DNA of 64,000 nucleotides from Odobenus rosmarus divergens (Eukaryota > Chordata > Mammalia > Carnivora > Odobenidae): positions 1 to 64,000 of the forward strand of contig NW_004451882.1 of NCBI RefSeq assembly GCF_000321225.1, written 5' to 3'. The position numbers were made by a program, and so were the translations under genes. This document shows, piece after piece, positions 52,330-64,000 of this stretch. Numbering within the stretch: position 1 is the stretch's first letter; every line of letters begins with the position of its first letter. The notes under the pieces are model-generated. The model had not been told where the DNA came from. It saw only the letters and a list, made by a program, of their open reading frames with translations, and ran no database searches.

Positions 52330-55300
52330 GTGACCTCATCCCCCATGGTAATTCAAATACACAGGAATAAACAAGAGCAAAGGTAATCAAACAGGTGAAG
52401 GCATTCATGTAATTATAAAAGACACTAAAAATACTCTCCCTTTTCTCTAAACTGATTGGAAATGCAATTGTATAGCTTATATGTATGTAATATATTCTTA
52501 GGCTTACAACATACATGCAATGTATTTACCAATAATAATACAAAGAAAGTGGGTGAGAGAAAAGTTGTAATAAACTAGGAAATGATGACAGATGGTAGTG
52601 ATTATAACAATGGATAACAATTTTTGGGTCTGTAACATTAATAGATGTAATAGGTATAATGTAACAAAAAGGAGGGAGAGCAATAGAGATATATAGGTGT
52701 AATATACCAACATATTACTGGAATTAAGTATGATTTTCATAATTTAAGACATATATAGTAAACTTTAGAACAACCACTAAAGAAAATCCAAAAATATATT
52801 GAAAAAAATCATTAATTGAATTAAAATACTACGTTAGAAAATAGTCACTAAATGCAAAATAATGCAACAGTTATACCTGTGAATGATTATATTAAAAATG
52901 ATGAAAGATCTCAAATCAATAATCTAACCTTTCACATAGAATAGCAAACTAAATATAAAGCAAGAGAAAGAAGGGAAAATAAAGATTAAAGCAAAAATTA
53001 GTTTCTAAAAAGAACAGAAAAACCAAAAGCTGGTTTTTTAAAAGCTCAACATAATTGACAAAATTTTATTTAATTTGACCAAGAAAAAAGAGAAAAGATT
53101 CAAATTACTGAAATCAGAAATGAAGGAGACATAACTACTGACCTAAGAAAAATAAAAAGGATTACAACAAAATACTATAAATGACTGTACACCAATATAT
53201 TAGATAAATTGGATGAAATAGACTTCTTACAAAGACACAAACTACAAAACTGACTCAAGAAAAAGTAAACAATCTGAGTAGGCCTATAACACGGGAATAG
53301 ATTAGACAAAACAAAACAAAAACTGCCCACAAATGAAACCCTGGCACAGATAGCTTTGCCACTAAAATCTACCAAACTTCAACAGAAAAATTAATTCCAA
53401 TTCTTTATAAACACTTCCAAAAAATAAAAGACATGGAAAGATTTCCCAACTTATTCTATTCCTCTCATAACAAAATCAATGACATCACAAGAAAATAAAA
53501 CTACAGAACAATATCTCTCATGGAGAGATATGGAGGCAGACATTCTAAACAAAATAATTGAAAATTTAATCCAGCATCGTATAAAAAGAATTATTCACCA
53601 TGACCAAGTTGGATTTATCTTTGTGATGCAGGATGGCTTTTCAAAAATCTATGTGTGTGATATTTGTTATTAATAGAACAAAAAACAGAATTCACATTAT
53701 CATCTTAGCAGGTGCAGAAAAATATTTTACAAAACCTAAAGCAGTAAAGAAAGTAATAATGTAAGGGATCTTCCTCAACCTGCTAAAAATCATCAATGAA
53801 AAATCCACAGCAAACATATTTAATGGTGAAAGACTAGATGATTTATTCCTAAGCTTGGGAACAAGACATGTTCCAGTCAGAAAAATTAGGCAAGAAAAAT
53901 AAATAAGACATTCAAATTTTAAAAGAAGTAAAGCTATTTCTATTCACAGATGGCCTGATATTTTGTACAGAAAATCTTAAGGAATCCACTAAATATTATT
54001 AGAACTAATATATGCGTTCAGCAGGGTTGAAGGATATAAAGCCAATATACAAAAAATCAATTGCATTTTTATGTACTTGCTTTGAACTATAAGATAAAAT
54101 AAATGAAGAACTCAATTCCATTAATGTATCAAAATGAATAAAACACTTAGAAATAAATTTAACAAAAGGAATAATAGGAATTTAAACAAAAGGAATAAAT
54201 AGGAATAAATTTAACAAAAAAGTGTTAAACTTATGTTCTGAAAAACTGTGATACATTGTTTAAAGGAGTTAAAGAATATCTAAATAAATAGGAAAACATC
54301 TCATGTTTATAGGTTGGAAGTCTTAACTTTGCTATGATGACAATACTCCTCAAACTAATCTTCAGACTCAGCACAATTACAATAATCCCAGCTCACTTCT
54401 TTATAGAAATTGACAAGCTGATTCTAAAATCTATACTGAATAAAAGGATGTAAAAAAGCCAAAACAATTATGAAAAAGAAGAATAAATTGAGAGGGCTCA
54501 CACTTCCTGATCAAAACTCATAGATCAACAGTAATCCAGACAGTGTGGTACTGACACAAGGGTGTGTGTGTGTGCGTGTGTGTAAAGTAAAACTGAGAGT
54601 CCAGAGACAAAAGCACACTTCTATGGTCAATTGATTTTCAATAAGGATAGCAATATTGTTTAATATTGGATGAATAGTGTTTTCAAGAAATGTTTCTGGG
54701 ACAACTGGATAAGCACAAGCAAAAGAATAAAGTTGGACCCTTATTTACACTATATACAAAATTATTATAAAAAAATTACACATTATGTGTTATTCACATT
54801 ATAAGTGTAAGAGCAAAACTTCTATAAAACTCCTAGAAGAAAACATAGGGATAAATCTTCATGACCTTGAACTTGCAAAAGAAATTCTTAAGTATGACAC
54901 CAAAAGTGTAAGCAGCAACAACAGCAAAAAAGATAAATTAGACTTGATCAAAATAAGACTTACACTTCAAAAGGCACCACCAAGCAAATAGAAAGACAAC
55001 ACACAGGATGGGAGAAAATATTGCAGATTATATGTTTGATTAGAGACCTGTATTTAAAATACATAAAAATCTCTACCAATTCAATAATAAAAAGACAATT
55101 AACCCAATTAAAGAATGGATAATTTCTCCTAAGATACACAAATGGCCAATAAGCATATGAAATAAACACATAAAAATATGATCGGTGTCATTAGTTATCA
55201 GAAAAATGCAAATCAAAACCATAAGGAGTTATCACTTTACATACGCTAGAATAAAAATGAAACTTGAATACATTATGCTAAGTGAAAAAAGCCAGTCACA

Positions 55301-55592
55301 AAGGACCATGTACTATATGACCTCATTCTTATGAAAGACCAGAACTCAGAAATCTATAGAGACAGAAAGTAAATTCACAGTTGCTTAGGGCTGGAGTGGG
55401 GGAAATGTAGATAAGAGAGTGATATTTAAAGGGTACAGCATTTCTTTTTGAGGTAATGAAATATTCAAAATAGACTGTGGTGATGGTTGCATGTACTTGT
55501 GAATATAATAAAAATTATTTAATTGCACCTTAAAAAGGGCATATTTATGATATATGGATTATATCAATAAAACTAATAAAAAAAAGATAGGA
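52330..55592 (+). mobile_element. Decayed L1 (L1M-type), sense, ORF1-end/ORF2 to poly(A)
   Basis: 52,330-52,920 resembles the HAL1/L1 ORF1-end region (AGGAGGGAGAGCAATAGAGA, ACAACCACTAAAGAAAATCC). From about 52,925 ORF2 sequence follows: ACCAAAAGCTGGTTTTTTAA, TAAAATCTACCAAACTTCAA, AAGACATGGAAAGATTTCCC, CACCATGACCAAGTTGGATT, then the catalytic segment near 53,945, which translates as FTDG where active L1 has F/YADD. The 3' UTR runs to AATAAAACTAATAAAAAAAA at 55,590. Stops and frameshifts occur throughout, and no frame exceeds about 80 codons. Confidence 0.8.
54559..54584. repeat. (TG)n microsatellite inside L1
   Basis: GGGTGTGTGTGTGTGCGTGT followed by GTG, within ORF2-end sequence. Confidence 0.9.
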
Positions 55593-56040
55593 AATGTTTG
55601 TGCATAGGTAAGATCTCATTGAAAAAGGAAACTTTGATGAAAATGAAGAAGTTAAGATAGATATCTCCCACGAAGAGTGTTCCAAGTTCAAAAACCCTAA
55701 TATACAAAGTAAAAGACTGTCAATTAAGCTGTGTTATATTTGCATAATCTAATCCAGTGCTATTTTTGGATTATATTAACTTGAACAATAAATTTACTCT
55801 ATACATAAGCCAGTTTGGGGGAGATTTTCTGTTATTTACAACCAAAGGATACTAAGCACTACTATGAATTTTGTGCCAGAAGTGGTATGTTGTAATTAAT
55901 AGACACAAAAATGTGAAATGGTTCTTGTCAAAGAGGTAGGGTTGAAAGCAAAGTATCTTGTGTCTTGGGCTTGGTTCCCAAAACACATAGCTCTGAAAGC
56001 CAGTATGGCTTGGGTTCTCAAGATCCCCAAGACTATAGCA
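55593..56040. other. Unassigned stretch
   Basis: AGATTTTCTGTTATTTACAA and GAATTTTGTGCCAGAAGTGG (55,825-55,890) recall LTR-type 3' sequence, but too weakly to call. No gene. Confidence 0.35.
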
Positions 56041-56053
56041 AAAAAAGAAACAG

Positions 56054-56281
56054 GGTTTTTTGTTGTTGTTGTTGTTGTTGTTTTGGTGTGGTTTTTTGGT
56101 TTGTTTTTTTGTTAGAGGTGGGTGAGGGGTAGAGGGAGAGGGAGAGAAAATCTTAAGCAGGCTCCATGCCCAGTGCTAAGCTGGAAGCCTGATTCAGGGC
56201 TCAATCTTACAACCCTGAGATCAGAACCTGAATCAAAATCAAGAGTCAGATGCTTAACTGACTGAGCCACCCAGGTGCCCC
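56054..56281 (-). mobile_element. Can-SINE, antisense, with (GTT)n tail
   Basis: (GTT)n, then GAGGGAGAGGGAGAGAAAAT, CTTAAGCAGGCTCCATGCCC, GATGCTTAACTGACTGAGCC, ACCCAGGTGCCCC. TSD AAGAAACAG at 56,045 and 56,285. On the SINE sense strand the tail is (AAC)n. Confidence 0.93.
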
Positions 56282-56621
56282 ATGAAGAAACAGTTTTTAA
56301 CAAGCCCCTGAAGATTTGCCATGACGATGACCTCAGGGCTCAGTGCAGAAGGAGCTGAAAAAAATACCCATCTCCCAATATTTCCCTGCAAAGGCCGATT
56401 TGAGTATCTTAAGAGCTGCAGCCTGAGGGTCAGCCTCCTAATTTTGACTCACTCATCTGAGAACAAACTGCTCTCCCCTTTGGACACAGGAGAATCTAGC
56501 AGACACCATCTCCACATTCTCCCTGTAACCTGCTCCAATTCACCAATATCTACCTGGAAGAAATTTATACATACATATTGGCATCTCAGCTTTTGCAACT
56601 GCCACCCGGGGGGGGGGACCC

Positions 56622-57640
56622 TCAAAAAATAATTGAAAAACGGATTTAATAGACATTTTTCCAAAGAAGACATACAACTGGCCAACTGATATATGAAAAG
56701 GTGCTCAACATTATTAATCATCAAGGAAATGTAAATAAAAATCACGATGAGAGCATCATACACCTGTTAGGACAGCTGTTTTTCAAAAGTCAAAATATAA
56801 CAAGTGTTGGTGAGGGTGTGAAGAAAAGAGAACCCTTGTACACTGTTGGTGGAATGTAAACTGGTATAGCCATTATGGAAAATAGTATGGAGATTCCTCA
56901 AGAAGTTGAAAATGGAGTGACCATATGACCCAGCAATCCCACTATTGCTTATATATCCAGAGGAAATGAAATCAGGATATCAAAGTGGTATCTGCACTCC
57001 CTATGTTCTTCGCAGCATTATTTACAATAGCCAAGGTATGGAAGGGAAGCAGCCTAAGTGTCCACCAACGGATGAATAGATAAAGAAAATGTGGTATATA
57101 TGTGTAATGAGATACTATTCATCCACAAAAAAGGGGAATGAATCCTGTCGTTTACAACAATGTGGATGAACCTGGAGGACATTACACTAAGTGAAATTAG
57201 CCAGACAAAGAAAGACCAATACTACATGATCTCCTTTATAGACAGAATCTAAAACAGTCAAACTCATAAACATAAAGTAAAACAGTGGTTACCAGGAGCT
57301 GAGAGGTGGGGGAAATTGGAAGAATTTGGTCAAAAGATAACACACTTTCAGTTATAAGATGAGTAAGTTCTAGGGAATTAATATACACCACAGTGACTAT
57401 GGTTAATAATGTACTGCATACTTAAAAATTTAGTAAAAGAGTAGATTTTAAGTGTTCTCACCACACTAGAAAAAAAAACGGTAACTGTTAGATGATAGAT
57501 TTGTTAATTAGCTTTATTGTGGTGATCATACAAAACATCACATTGTACATTATATATATATATAATTATAATATATATATACATATACAATTTTATTTGT
57601 CAATTATACCTCCCTAACAACACTAGGGAAAAAAAGAAAA
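56622..57640 (+). mobile_element. L1 (L1MA/L1MB-like) 3' kilobase, sense
   Basis: TTTTTCCAAAGAAGACATAC, AAAAGGTGCTCAACATTATT, CACTGTTGGTGGAATGTAAA, GACCCAGCAATCCCACTATT, AATGGTTACCAGGAGCTGAG-type block, GGTCAAAAGATAACACACTT, ATGTACTGCATACTTAAAAA, TTTATTGTGGTGATCATACA. It contains an AT palindromic tract at 57,545-57,592. G9 at 56,609 marks the left edge. Confidence 0.85.
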
Positions 57641-59569
57641 CAAATATTTATTTGAAATAAAAAAAAAGAAAAAAGAGTGTGGAATTTGGCCTGAAGTTTC
57701 AGAGAGTAAATCAAAAGAATTTCTCTGGTTCTCAGCATGACACCTCTCACTCTGTGTCTTTCTCTGTCTCTGTCTCTGTCTGTCTCTCCTGTTGGACTTA
57801 GGGTACTTGAATTTCACCAGTGTTTTGTTTTGTTTTGTTTTGTTTCGTTTCGTTTCTGTTTGCTTTGTAGTCTTTCTCTCAAGCTATTTATGGAGAAGTC
57901 AACTAGAGCAATTCCCTAAGGCACAGCTGAAAGATTCTTGTTGGTCCCTATAGACCTTGAATCTCCATGAAGCCTAGTGGCATTTTAAAGTGGGAGTGGG
58001 TGATATTTTGAAGTTCACAACCATAAAAGTTATGATGGACTGAGGATATGGGTCATTGTATACAAACTTCCTCAGGAATATAAATATCTCAGATATGCAA
58101 AGGATACTCGATCATGCAAAACGTGGACTTGGGGAGCTACTAAGTGATTCAGTCTGGCCATACTGTTGACTTCTTTCCAAAATAGGAGGAGGCTGGAAAT
58201 AGCAAAAACAGCTTCAGTTTAAGGACTCGTCAAGAAACTCTAAAGCATGAGAATGTACCCTCATGCCCTGACTACCTAGCTTAAACATGAGACACATAGA
58301 CTTCGGAGGCAAAAAAATGAGAGCTGTGTGTCCTTCCCAAAGTTGTGAACTGCTCTGAGCCTTTGCTAAGCTGACTGAGAATGGAAACAATCATATATTG
58401 GATGTGAATGTATTGTTTAGTTGCCCAGTGCAGTGGAGCTCTGTGTGTTCACAGGTAGCTAGCTAGTTGTGTCCAAGTCTGAGAGTGTTGGAAAGTGATT
58501 TTGGAGAACTGGCAAAATATTTTAACCTGAGCTATGGGCCCTGAATGAGTTTTGTTTTCTACTTTTGGTAACTTACTTTATCTCAGGAATCAGAGTTGAG
58601 ATTCGGACTTTTCTCTATGTTTACAGTCTTTTTAATGCCTATCCCATGCAGTTCCCACAGATAGGAAGACCAGCAGGCTCCGGCTTGCTGTAGCCTTTTC
58701 CATGCTTCAGGAGCCCCAGAGACATTAAAGCCTAGATTTCGTGGAGTCATTTATCCTGCAATTTCCCCAAACATATACTGAACAAAGAAATTCTAAAATG
58801 TGTCTTCATGGGCTATCTATTGTTTCTTCTCCCCCTTTTTACTTAAATGACGACTAAAGTTAGCTCCAAAGCACGTAAGGGCCAGTGATTTTGCTCTTCA
58901 TATGCTACATTTCTATTGACTTTAAAATTAATCTGATCATTTGAAAATCTGCCAAACCAAGCCCTGAGGAATAAAGAAATAAGAGGCAACCTTAAGTGGG
59001 GGAGGGCGGGCATCCAGGGCTGCTAAGAGAGCACTTCCCCCAGGTGTGGCTATATTAAAGCCATATTTCACTTTAATAGAGAAGGACTGGGGAAGGCCTG
59101 GGGGTAAGGTGGCCCCTCCTGATGCATGGAACTCCATTTGGGCTAATAAAAGACCACTTAGCTATGAGGTCTCGTTACAGTTAAATTGTCTCTAAACAGT
59201 CGGTTTCTTGGTAAACCTCAAGAGCGCAACAGCTGGAGCATATGTGGTTGGGGGAGCTGAGGTCTGCCCCGGCCCTGGAGCCAGAGCGCATTCAGTGACC
59301 CTTGTAAATCTAACTGCATAGGAGGTACCGGTCTTGGTCCTTTTTCTCAGCAGAGGACCCACAGCTAAGGTATTGATCTGCCTTAAACCTCAGTATAGCC
59401 TATCTCTTCCGTTTCTCATACTCTTCTTCTCAAGTATTGTCTCAAGGTAGTGTTAGTCTCTTTAAATGACTGGAGGATTGTTCTTTCTGTCTTTATTTCC
59501 TGAAACAATTTAGAGAACAATATTTATTATTGGATACTTCAATTGAACTTGCCATAAAGCCTGAGCACA
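57641..59569. other. Unassigned; two simple repeats
   Basis: Contains (TCTG/TC)n at 57,755-57,790 and a (TTTTG)n/(TTTCG)n pentamer tract at 57,821-57,858. 58,940-59,340 is GC-richer, with TTTAATAGAG and GGGCTAATAAAAGACC. It could be an unlabelled LTR, but I see no TG..CA frame. No exon recognised. Confidence 0.4.
57821..57858. repeat. (TTTTG)n pentanucleotide repeat
   Basis: TGTTTTGTTTTGTTTTGTTT, then GTTTC variants. Confidence 0.95.
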
Positions 59570-60203
59570 GTGACTTTGCTTGTAGACTATTTTTCTTAAA
59601 TATACAATTTGGTAAGTTGTGACATATGTGGATATCCATGAAGCTATCATCATGGTCAAGATAGTGAAAGTATCCATAACATCAAAAAATTGCTCTTAAC
59701 CCTTTGCAGTCCCTCTCTCTGGTTCCTCCACACCTTTAGCCCAGCCTGGGTCCTAGACAAACATTGATTTATTTTCTGTCATCATAGTTTGCATTTCCTA
59801 GATGTTTATATGAGTGGAATAATACAGTATATACTCTTTACTATCTGAGTTCTTTAAATGAACATACTTATTTTAAGATTCATCTATGGCGTTAAGTGCA
59901 TCAATAGTAGATATTTTTTGAATTGCTGAACTGTATTCTGTTGTGTCGACAATAGTTTGTTTACCCATTTACCCGTTACCCAATAAAGATGTGGGTTGAT
60001 TCCAGTTTGGGACTAAAAATTAAGCTGCTATAACATGTGTGGACAAATCTTTGTATGAACCTATATTTTCAGTTCTTTTGAGTAAACACTTTGGAGTGGA
60101 ATGGTTGTATGTATGCTCGATTTTTAAGAAATTGCCAAACTGTTCTTCCAAAGTAGTTGTACCATATCACCTTTTTACCAACAGTGTAAAAAAATTCTAG
60201 TTT

Positions 60204-60396
60204 TTTTTTTTTAAAAAGATTTTTATTTACTTACTTGAGAGAAAGAGCTCACAAGCATGGGAAACAGCAGTGAGAGAGGGAGAAGCAGGCTCCTCACCGA
60301 GCAGGGAGCCCGATGCGGGGCTCGATCCCAGGACCCCAGGATCATGACCTGAGCTGAAGGCAGACACTTTACCAACTGAGCCACCCAGGTGTCCCT
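60204..60396 (-). mobile_element. Can-SINE, antisense, in L1, with TSD
   Basis: TTTTATTTACTTACTTGAGA, GGAGCCCGATGCGGGGCTCG, AGGATCATGACCTGAGCTGA, CCAACTGAGCCACCCAGGTG. TSD AAAAATTCTAGTTT at 60,190 and 60,397. Confidence 0.95.
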
Positions 60397-60744
60397 AAAA
60401 ATTCTAGTTTATCCACTTGTTGCCAACACGGTATGGATAGGATTTTAATTTTAGCCATTCCAATAGGCATGTAGTGATAACTCACAGTGATTTTAATTTG
60501 TATTTCCCTAATGACCAAAAGTGTTGAATGTCTCTCCATGTGCTTATTTTGTCAACTGTATTATCCCATTGGGTGAAGTGTCTGTTCAGTTCTTTGACTA
60601 TATTATTATTATTTTTTGTTTTATTACTATTGAGCTTGGAAGTCAAGTACATTATCAGATACATGATTTGCAATTATTTCCACATATCTGTGGCTTGTCT
60701 TTTAATTCTCTTAAAAGTATCTGTCAAAAAGTAGAACTTTTTAG

Positions 60745-60983
60745 GTGAAACAGGGGAAAGGGAGTAAAAGGTACAAACTTCCGGTTATAAAATAAACAAG
60801 GCATGATGATACAGTGTACAGCATAGGGGCTATAGTTAATAATACGTAACAACTTGCATGGTAACAGATGGTAGCTACATGTATCATGGTGATCACCTCC
60901 GGATGAATTTAAATGTAGAATCACTATGTTGTATACCTGAAACTAATACAATACCGTATGTCAAGTGCACTTCAAAAACAACA
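60745..60983 (+). mobile_element. Short L1 3'-end insertion, sense, with TSD
   Basis: GTACAAACTTCCGGTTATAA, GTACAGCATAGGGGCTATAG, ATGTTGTATACCTGAAACTA, TGTCAAGTGCACTTCAAAAA. TSD AAAAAGTAGAACTTTT / AAAAAGCAGAACTTTT at about 60,727 and 60,985, with one mismatch. It is opposite in orientation to the host L1. Confidence 0.88.
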
Positions 60984-61081
60984 AAAAAAGCAGAACTTTT
61001 AAATTTTAATGAAGTTCAATTTATCAATTCGTTACTTTGTGAATCCTGCTTTTGATGTTGTAGGTCAGAAATCTCTAACTC

Positions 61082-61271
61082 TGGGCGCCTGGATGCCTCA
61101 GTCGGTTGAGCGTCTGCCTTCGGCTTAGGTCATGATCCCAGGATCCTGGGATCGAGCCCCGCATCAGGCTCTCTGCTCAGCAGGGAGTCTGCTCCTCCCT
61201 CTCCTTCTCCCTCTGTGCTCTTCTTCTTTCTCTCTCAAATAAATAAATAAAATCTTAAAAAAAAAGGAGAG
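61082..61271 (+). mobile_element. Can-SINE in L1, with a perfect 15-bp TSD
   Basis: GGGCGCCTGGATGCCTCAGT, GGTTGAGCGTCTGCCTTCGG, GATCCCAGGATCCTGGGATC, TCAAATAAATAAATAAAATC. TSD AGAAATCTCTAACTC at 61,067-61,081 and 61,272-61,286. Confidence 0.96.
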
Positions 61272-61400
61272 AGAAATCTCTAACTCATTGTCACAAAGGT
61301 TTTCTCCTATGTTTTGTTGTTGAAGTTGTACAGTTGTAGGTTTTATATTTAGTACATCATTCATTTGACTTAATTTTTGTATCTGGTATGAGGTATAGAT

Positions 61401-61505
61401 GAGTCTTTCCTTTCCTCCTCTTTCCTCCCTCTCCCCCTCCCTCCCTCTCTCTCTTTCTTCCCTCCCTCTCTGTCCTTCTCCTCCTTTTTTTCCCCTTTCT
61501 TTCCA
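61401..61505. repeat. Polypyrimidine (TC-rich) tract inside L1
   Basis: About 100 bp almost free of purines (CTCCCTCTCCCCCTCCCTCC and similar), in a place where the L1 consensus has ordinary sequence. Confidence 0.85.
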
Positions 61506-62963
61506 CATTAATATTCAATTATTTCAGAATCCTTTCTTAAAATGATTTTCGTTTCCCCACTGGGTTTTCTTTGCACCTTTGTTGAAAATCAGTTGTTCAC
61601 ATTTGTGTGGTTCTGTTTCCGGACTCTCTGTTCTGATTCATTGTTCTATCTGTCTATCTTGATGCCAATACTATATCACCTTAATTAATTAATACTTACA
61701 CTCTACTTGATAGTATAATCCATAATACCACACCATAACTTTATAAGTCTTTAAATCAAGTCATGTTAATTCCTCCAACTTTGTTTTTCTTTTTTTTTTT
61801 AAAGTTGCTTTGGCTATTCTAGATCTTTTGTATATGCATATGAATTTTAGAATCAGCTTGGCAATTTTTACCAAAAAATCCCATCGGGGTTTTGACTGAG
61901 ATAGCAATAAATTTCAATTTAGGGGAGAATTGACATCTTTTGGCCCACAACCAATGTGTAACTCTCTACTTATTTAGGAATCCTTTATCTTCTATCAGCA
62001 GTGTTTTATAGTTTTCTGTTTAGTTTTATGTGTACAAGTCTTGTGTTTTGGACCAGTTTATCTATAAGTACTTCATATATTTGATGCTATGGTAAATGGT
62101 ATTTCTTTTTAAATTTTAATTACTGATGATTTGTTGTTAGTATATACAAGTACAATTAATTTTTGTATTGATCTTATATCCTACAAACTTGCTGCAAATC
62201 TACAAACTTGTTAAACTAACTTTTTAATTCTAATTGCTTTTTCATAGATCCTCTCAAATTTAATATGTGGTAATTATATCATCTGAGAATAAAAAGAGCA
62301 ATTTTACTTCTTCCTTTCCAATCTGGATATTTTTTTTCTTACGTGATTGTGCTGCCTAGAACCTTCAGTATATTGTTGCTGAGAGGTGATGAGAATGGAA
62401 ATTCTTATCCTGTTACTGATCTTAGGAGGAAAGCATACACTATTTCACCATCAAGTGTGATGTTAGCTGTCAATTTCTCACGATTGTGGGAGTTCCCTTC
62501 TATTTCTGGTTAGCTGAGAACTTTTATCCTTGACATAAAAGGATGTTGGATTTTGTAAAATGCTTTCTCAACATATTTTGAGATGATTATATTGTTTATC
62601 TTATGTAGACTGTAAATATGGGAATAATATTGATTGATTTTTTTAATGTTAAACCAATTTTGTATTCTTGGGATAAACCTCGCTTAGTTATAATGTATTA
62701 CCTGTTTATATTGTTGAGTTTGATTTGCGAAAATTTTGTTTAGAATTTTGCATATGCTTGTGAGGAATAAATAATTGGTCTATAGTTTTCTTTTCTTACA
62801 ATGTCTATGTCCGGTTTTGGTATCAGGGTAATATTGACCTCATAGAGTGAATTGGAAGGTATTCACTCCTATTTAGTTTTATGGAAAAGTTTGTGTAGAA
62901 TTGGTATTATTTTTTCCTTAAATGCTTTGATTCATTGTTAAAAAAAATTTTAAGCTGATTTTT

Positions 62964-63159
62964 TTTCTAAAGATTTTTTTTTATTTATTTATTTGAGAGA
63001 GAGAGAATGAGAGATAGAGAGCACGAGAGGGAAGAAGGTCAGAGGGAGAAGCAGTCTCCCCGCTGAACAGGGAGCCCGATGCGGGACTCGATCCCGGGAC
63101 TCCAGGATCATGACCTGAGCCGAAGGCAGTCGCTTAACCAACTGAGCCACCCAGGCGCC
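62964..63159 (-). mobile_element. Can-SINE, antisense, in L1, with TSD
   Basis: TTTTTTATTTATTTATTTGA, GGAGCCCGATGCGGGACTCG, GGATCATGACCTGAGCCGAA, TTAACCAACTGAGCCACCCA, GGCGCC. TSD TTAAGCTGATTTTT at 62,950 and 63,160. Confidence 0.96.
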
Positions 63160-63408
63160 TTAAGCTGATTTTTAACCACAAATTTCTTCAATAGATACAG
63201 GACTTTTCATATTATGTATTTCTTCCTGATGACTTTGGTACTTTGTTTCTTTCAAGTAATTTGTCCATCTTACTGAAATTTTCAAATTTACAAGCATAAA
63301 TTTGTTCATATTTTCTTATACATTTAATATTGGTAGAATCTGTAGTGATATTATCTATTTTATTATTGATATTATTAATTTGTATCTTGCTCTTTTTTTC
63401 TATCAGAC

Positions 63409-64000
63409 TGGTGTTTTAAAATGTGGGTTTTATCTTTATTTAGATATGGTAAGACCAACAGATTAAGGGATGATTACCATTGAAAAGATACTTTATTACT
63501 CACAATTTCCAAGAGGAGTGGAAATACCACACCATAAAGACTTACCTATAAAAACACCAGGATGGGTCAGGAGGAAAAAGCAGAAAGGTAGAAATGTGGG
63601 CAAGAGGCTTTCTTGCGGTTTCTGCAAGAAAAAAATAGACAAGGCCATGCAAGGAAATTTAGGATTGGATAGTTTGAATAATTTCAACAGTCTCTAGGGT
63701 TAAGGACCATCTCTACTTGTCTGATATCTGGCCCTGGGCTGATTTGGACAGGGGAATAATGGTCAAGATGTGAGTCCTTTGAGAGCCTATAAGATGGGGG
63801 GGTTGAGGTTTGGGTTTTGTATTGGTTGGTTTGCATGTGAACGTGTGCTTTCAGATGAATTGTTTACTATCCCCAGGAATTGGATGGCCCAGTGTGGGGC
63901 AATCTCTCCAGGGCCAGCAAAGCCTCCGAGTCAAAGCATCAGAAACAGAAAATAAAAAGATGTGATTCATAGGCTATAGGTATATCAATTTTATTAAATT
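63409..64000. other. Unassigned right edge
   Basis: After the L1 ends, the sequence becomes GC-richer (CCAGGATGGGTCAGGAGGAA, GGCCCAGTGTGGGGCAATCT). It may be a diverged LTR running off the window, but no diagnostic motif is visible. Frames of 60-75 codons have no domain resemblance. Confidence 0.35.

Larger units (their letters stand above)
59570..63408 (-). mobile_element. L1 ORF2/3' region, antisense, about 3 kb net, with four insertions
   Basis: The plus strand reads reversed L1 from the 3' region (TTTGGTAAGTTGTGACATAT, CAATAGGCATGTAGTGATAA) into ORF2 (TTTTGGCTATTCTAG-like CTTTGGCTATTCTAGATCTT, TTACTTCTTCCTTTCCAATC, GGTTTTGGTATCAGGGTAAT, CCTCATAGAGTGAATTGGAA). Three SINEs (60,204; 61,082; 62,964) and one short sense L1 (60,745) sit inside, most with good TSDs. 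Many stops; not functional. Confidence 0.85.

Noticed and set aside
59000..59340. Possible LTR or promoter region
   Set aside because: GC-richer with an AATAAA-like motif, but no TG..CA ends, TSD or family match that I can recognise.

Overview
The window is repeat-dense, non-coding DNA from a carnivoran mammal, either intergenic or deep intronic. I find no convincing protein-coding exon, CpG island or functional RNA gene. The lineage call rests on about 20 copies of the tRNA-derived Can-SINE (SINEC) family. Each has a tRNA-like head (TGGCTCAGT..GTTAAGC), a middle with GGTCATGATCCCAGGGTCCTGGG, a CT-rich stretch and an (AAAT)n/A tail, and many keep perfect 10-16 bp target-site duplications (TSDs). 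Carnivoran L1 3' UTRs are present as well. I see no copy of the young dog-type SINEC_Cf, so a non-canid caniform (bear, seal or mustelid group) is my best guess; that last step is inference.

Layout. 0-32 kb is mostly old sequence: L2 and MIR fragments in both orientations, one L3/CR1 relic (12.6-13.0 kb), a hAT-type element (0.95-1.27 kb), an ERV-type solo LTR with recognisable promoter parts (16.15-16.58 kb), a few short 5'-truncated L1 3' ends, and long unassigned, often GC-richer stretches (about 15-28 kb). This half also holds a 30-bp minisatellite (21.4 kb), a 98-bp tandem triplication (21.96-22.25 kb) and several microsatellites. 32-33 kb has a MaLR-like LTR. From 33 kb to 63.4 kb the sequence is AT-rich and dominated by L1/HAL1 in layered, nested insertions, with 15 of the 20 SINEs, a Tigger-like DNA transposon (37.3-37.9 kb), a 3'-truncated tRNA-Gly pseudogene split by a SINE (38.67-38.91 kb) and a 3'-truncated U6 snRNA pseudogene (51.0 kb). 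The longest pieces are a decayed sense L1 with ORF2 remnants (52.3-55.6 kb) and an antisense L1 ORF2/3' region (59.6-63.4 kb) carrying four later insertions.

The elements do not form a pathway. What the window records is an insertion history that can be ordered by nesting: L2/MIR/L3/HAL1 first, then older L1 and LTR/DNA elements, then Can-SINEs and carnivoran L1s. No CRISPR array, operon, plasmid-like or phage-like feature is present, and I found no persuasive evidence for a previously undescribed system. The most unusual items are the split tRNA-Gly fragment, the tailless U6 copy, the inverted (twin-primed-looking) L1, the tandemly triplicated L2 piece and the two SINE-tail-born tetranucleotide tracts.
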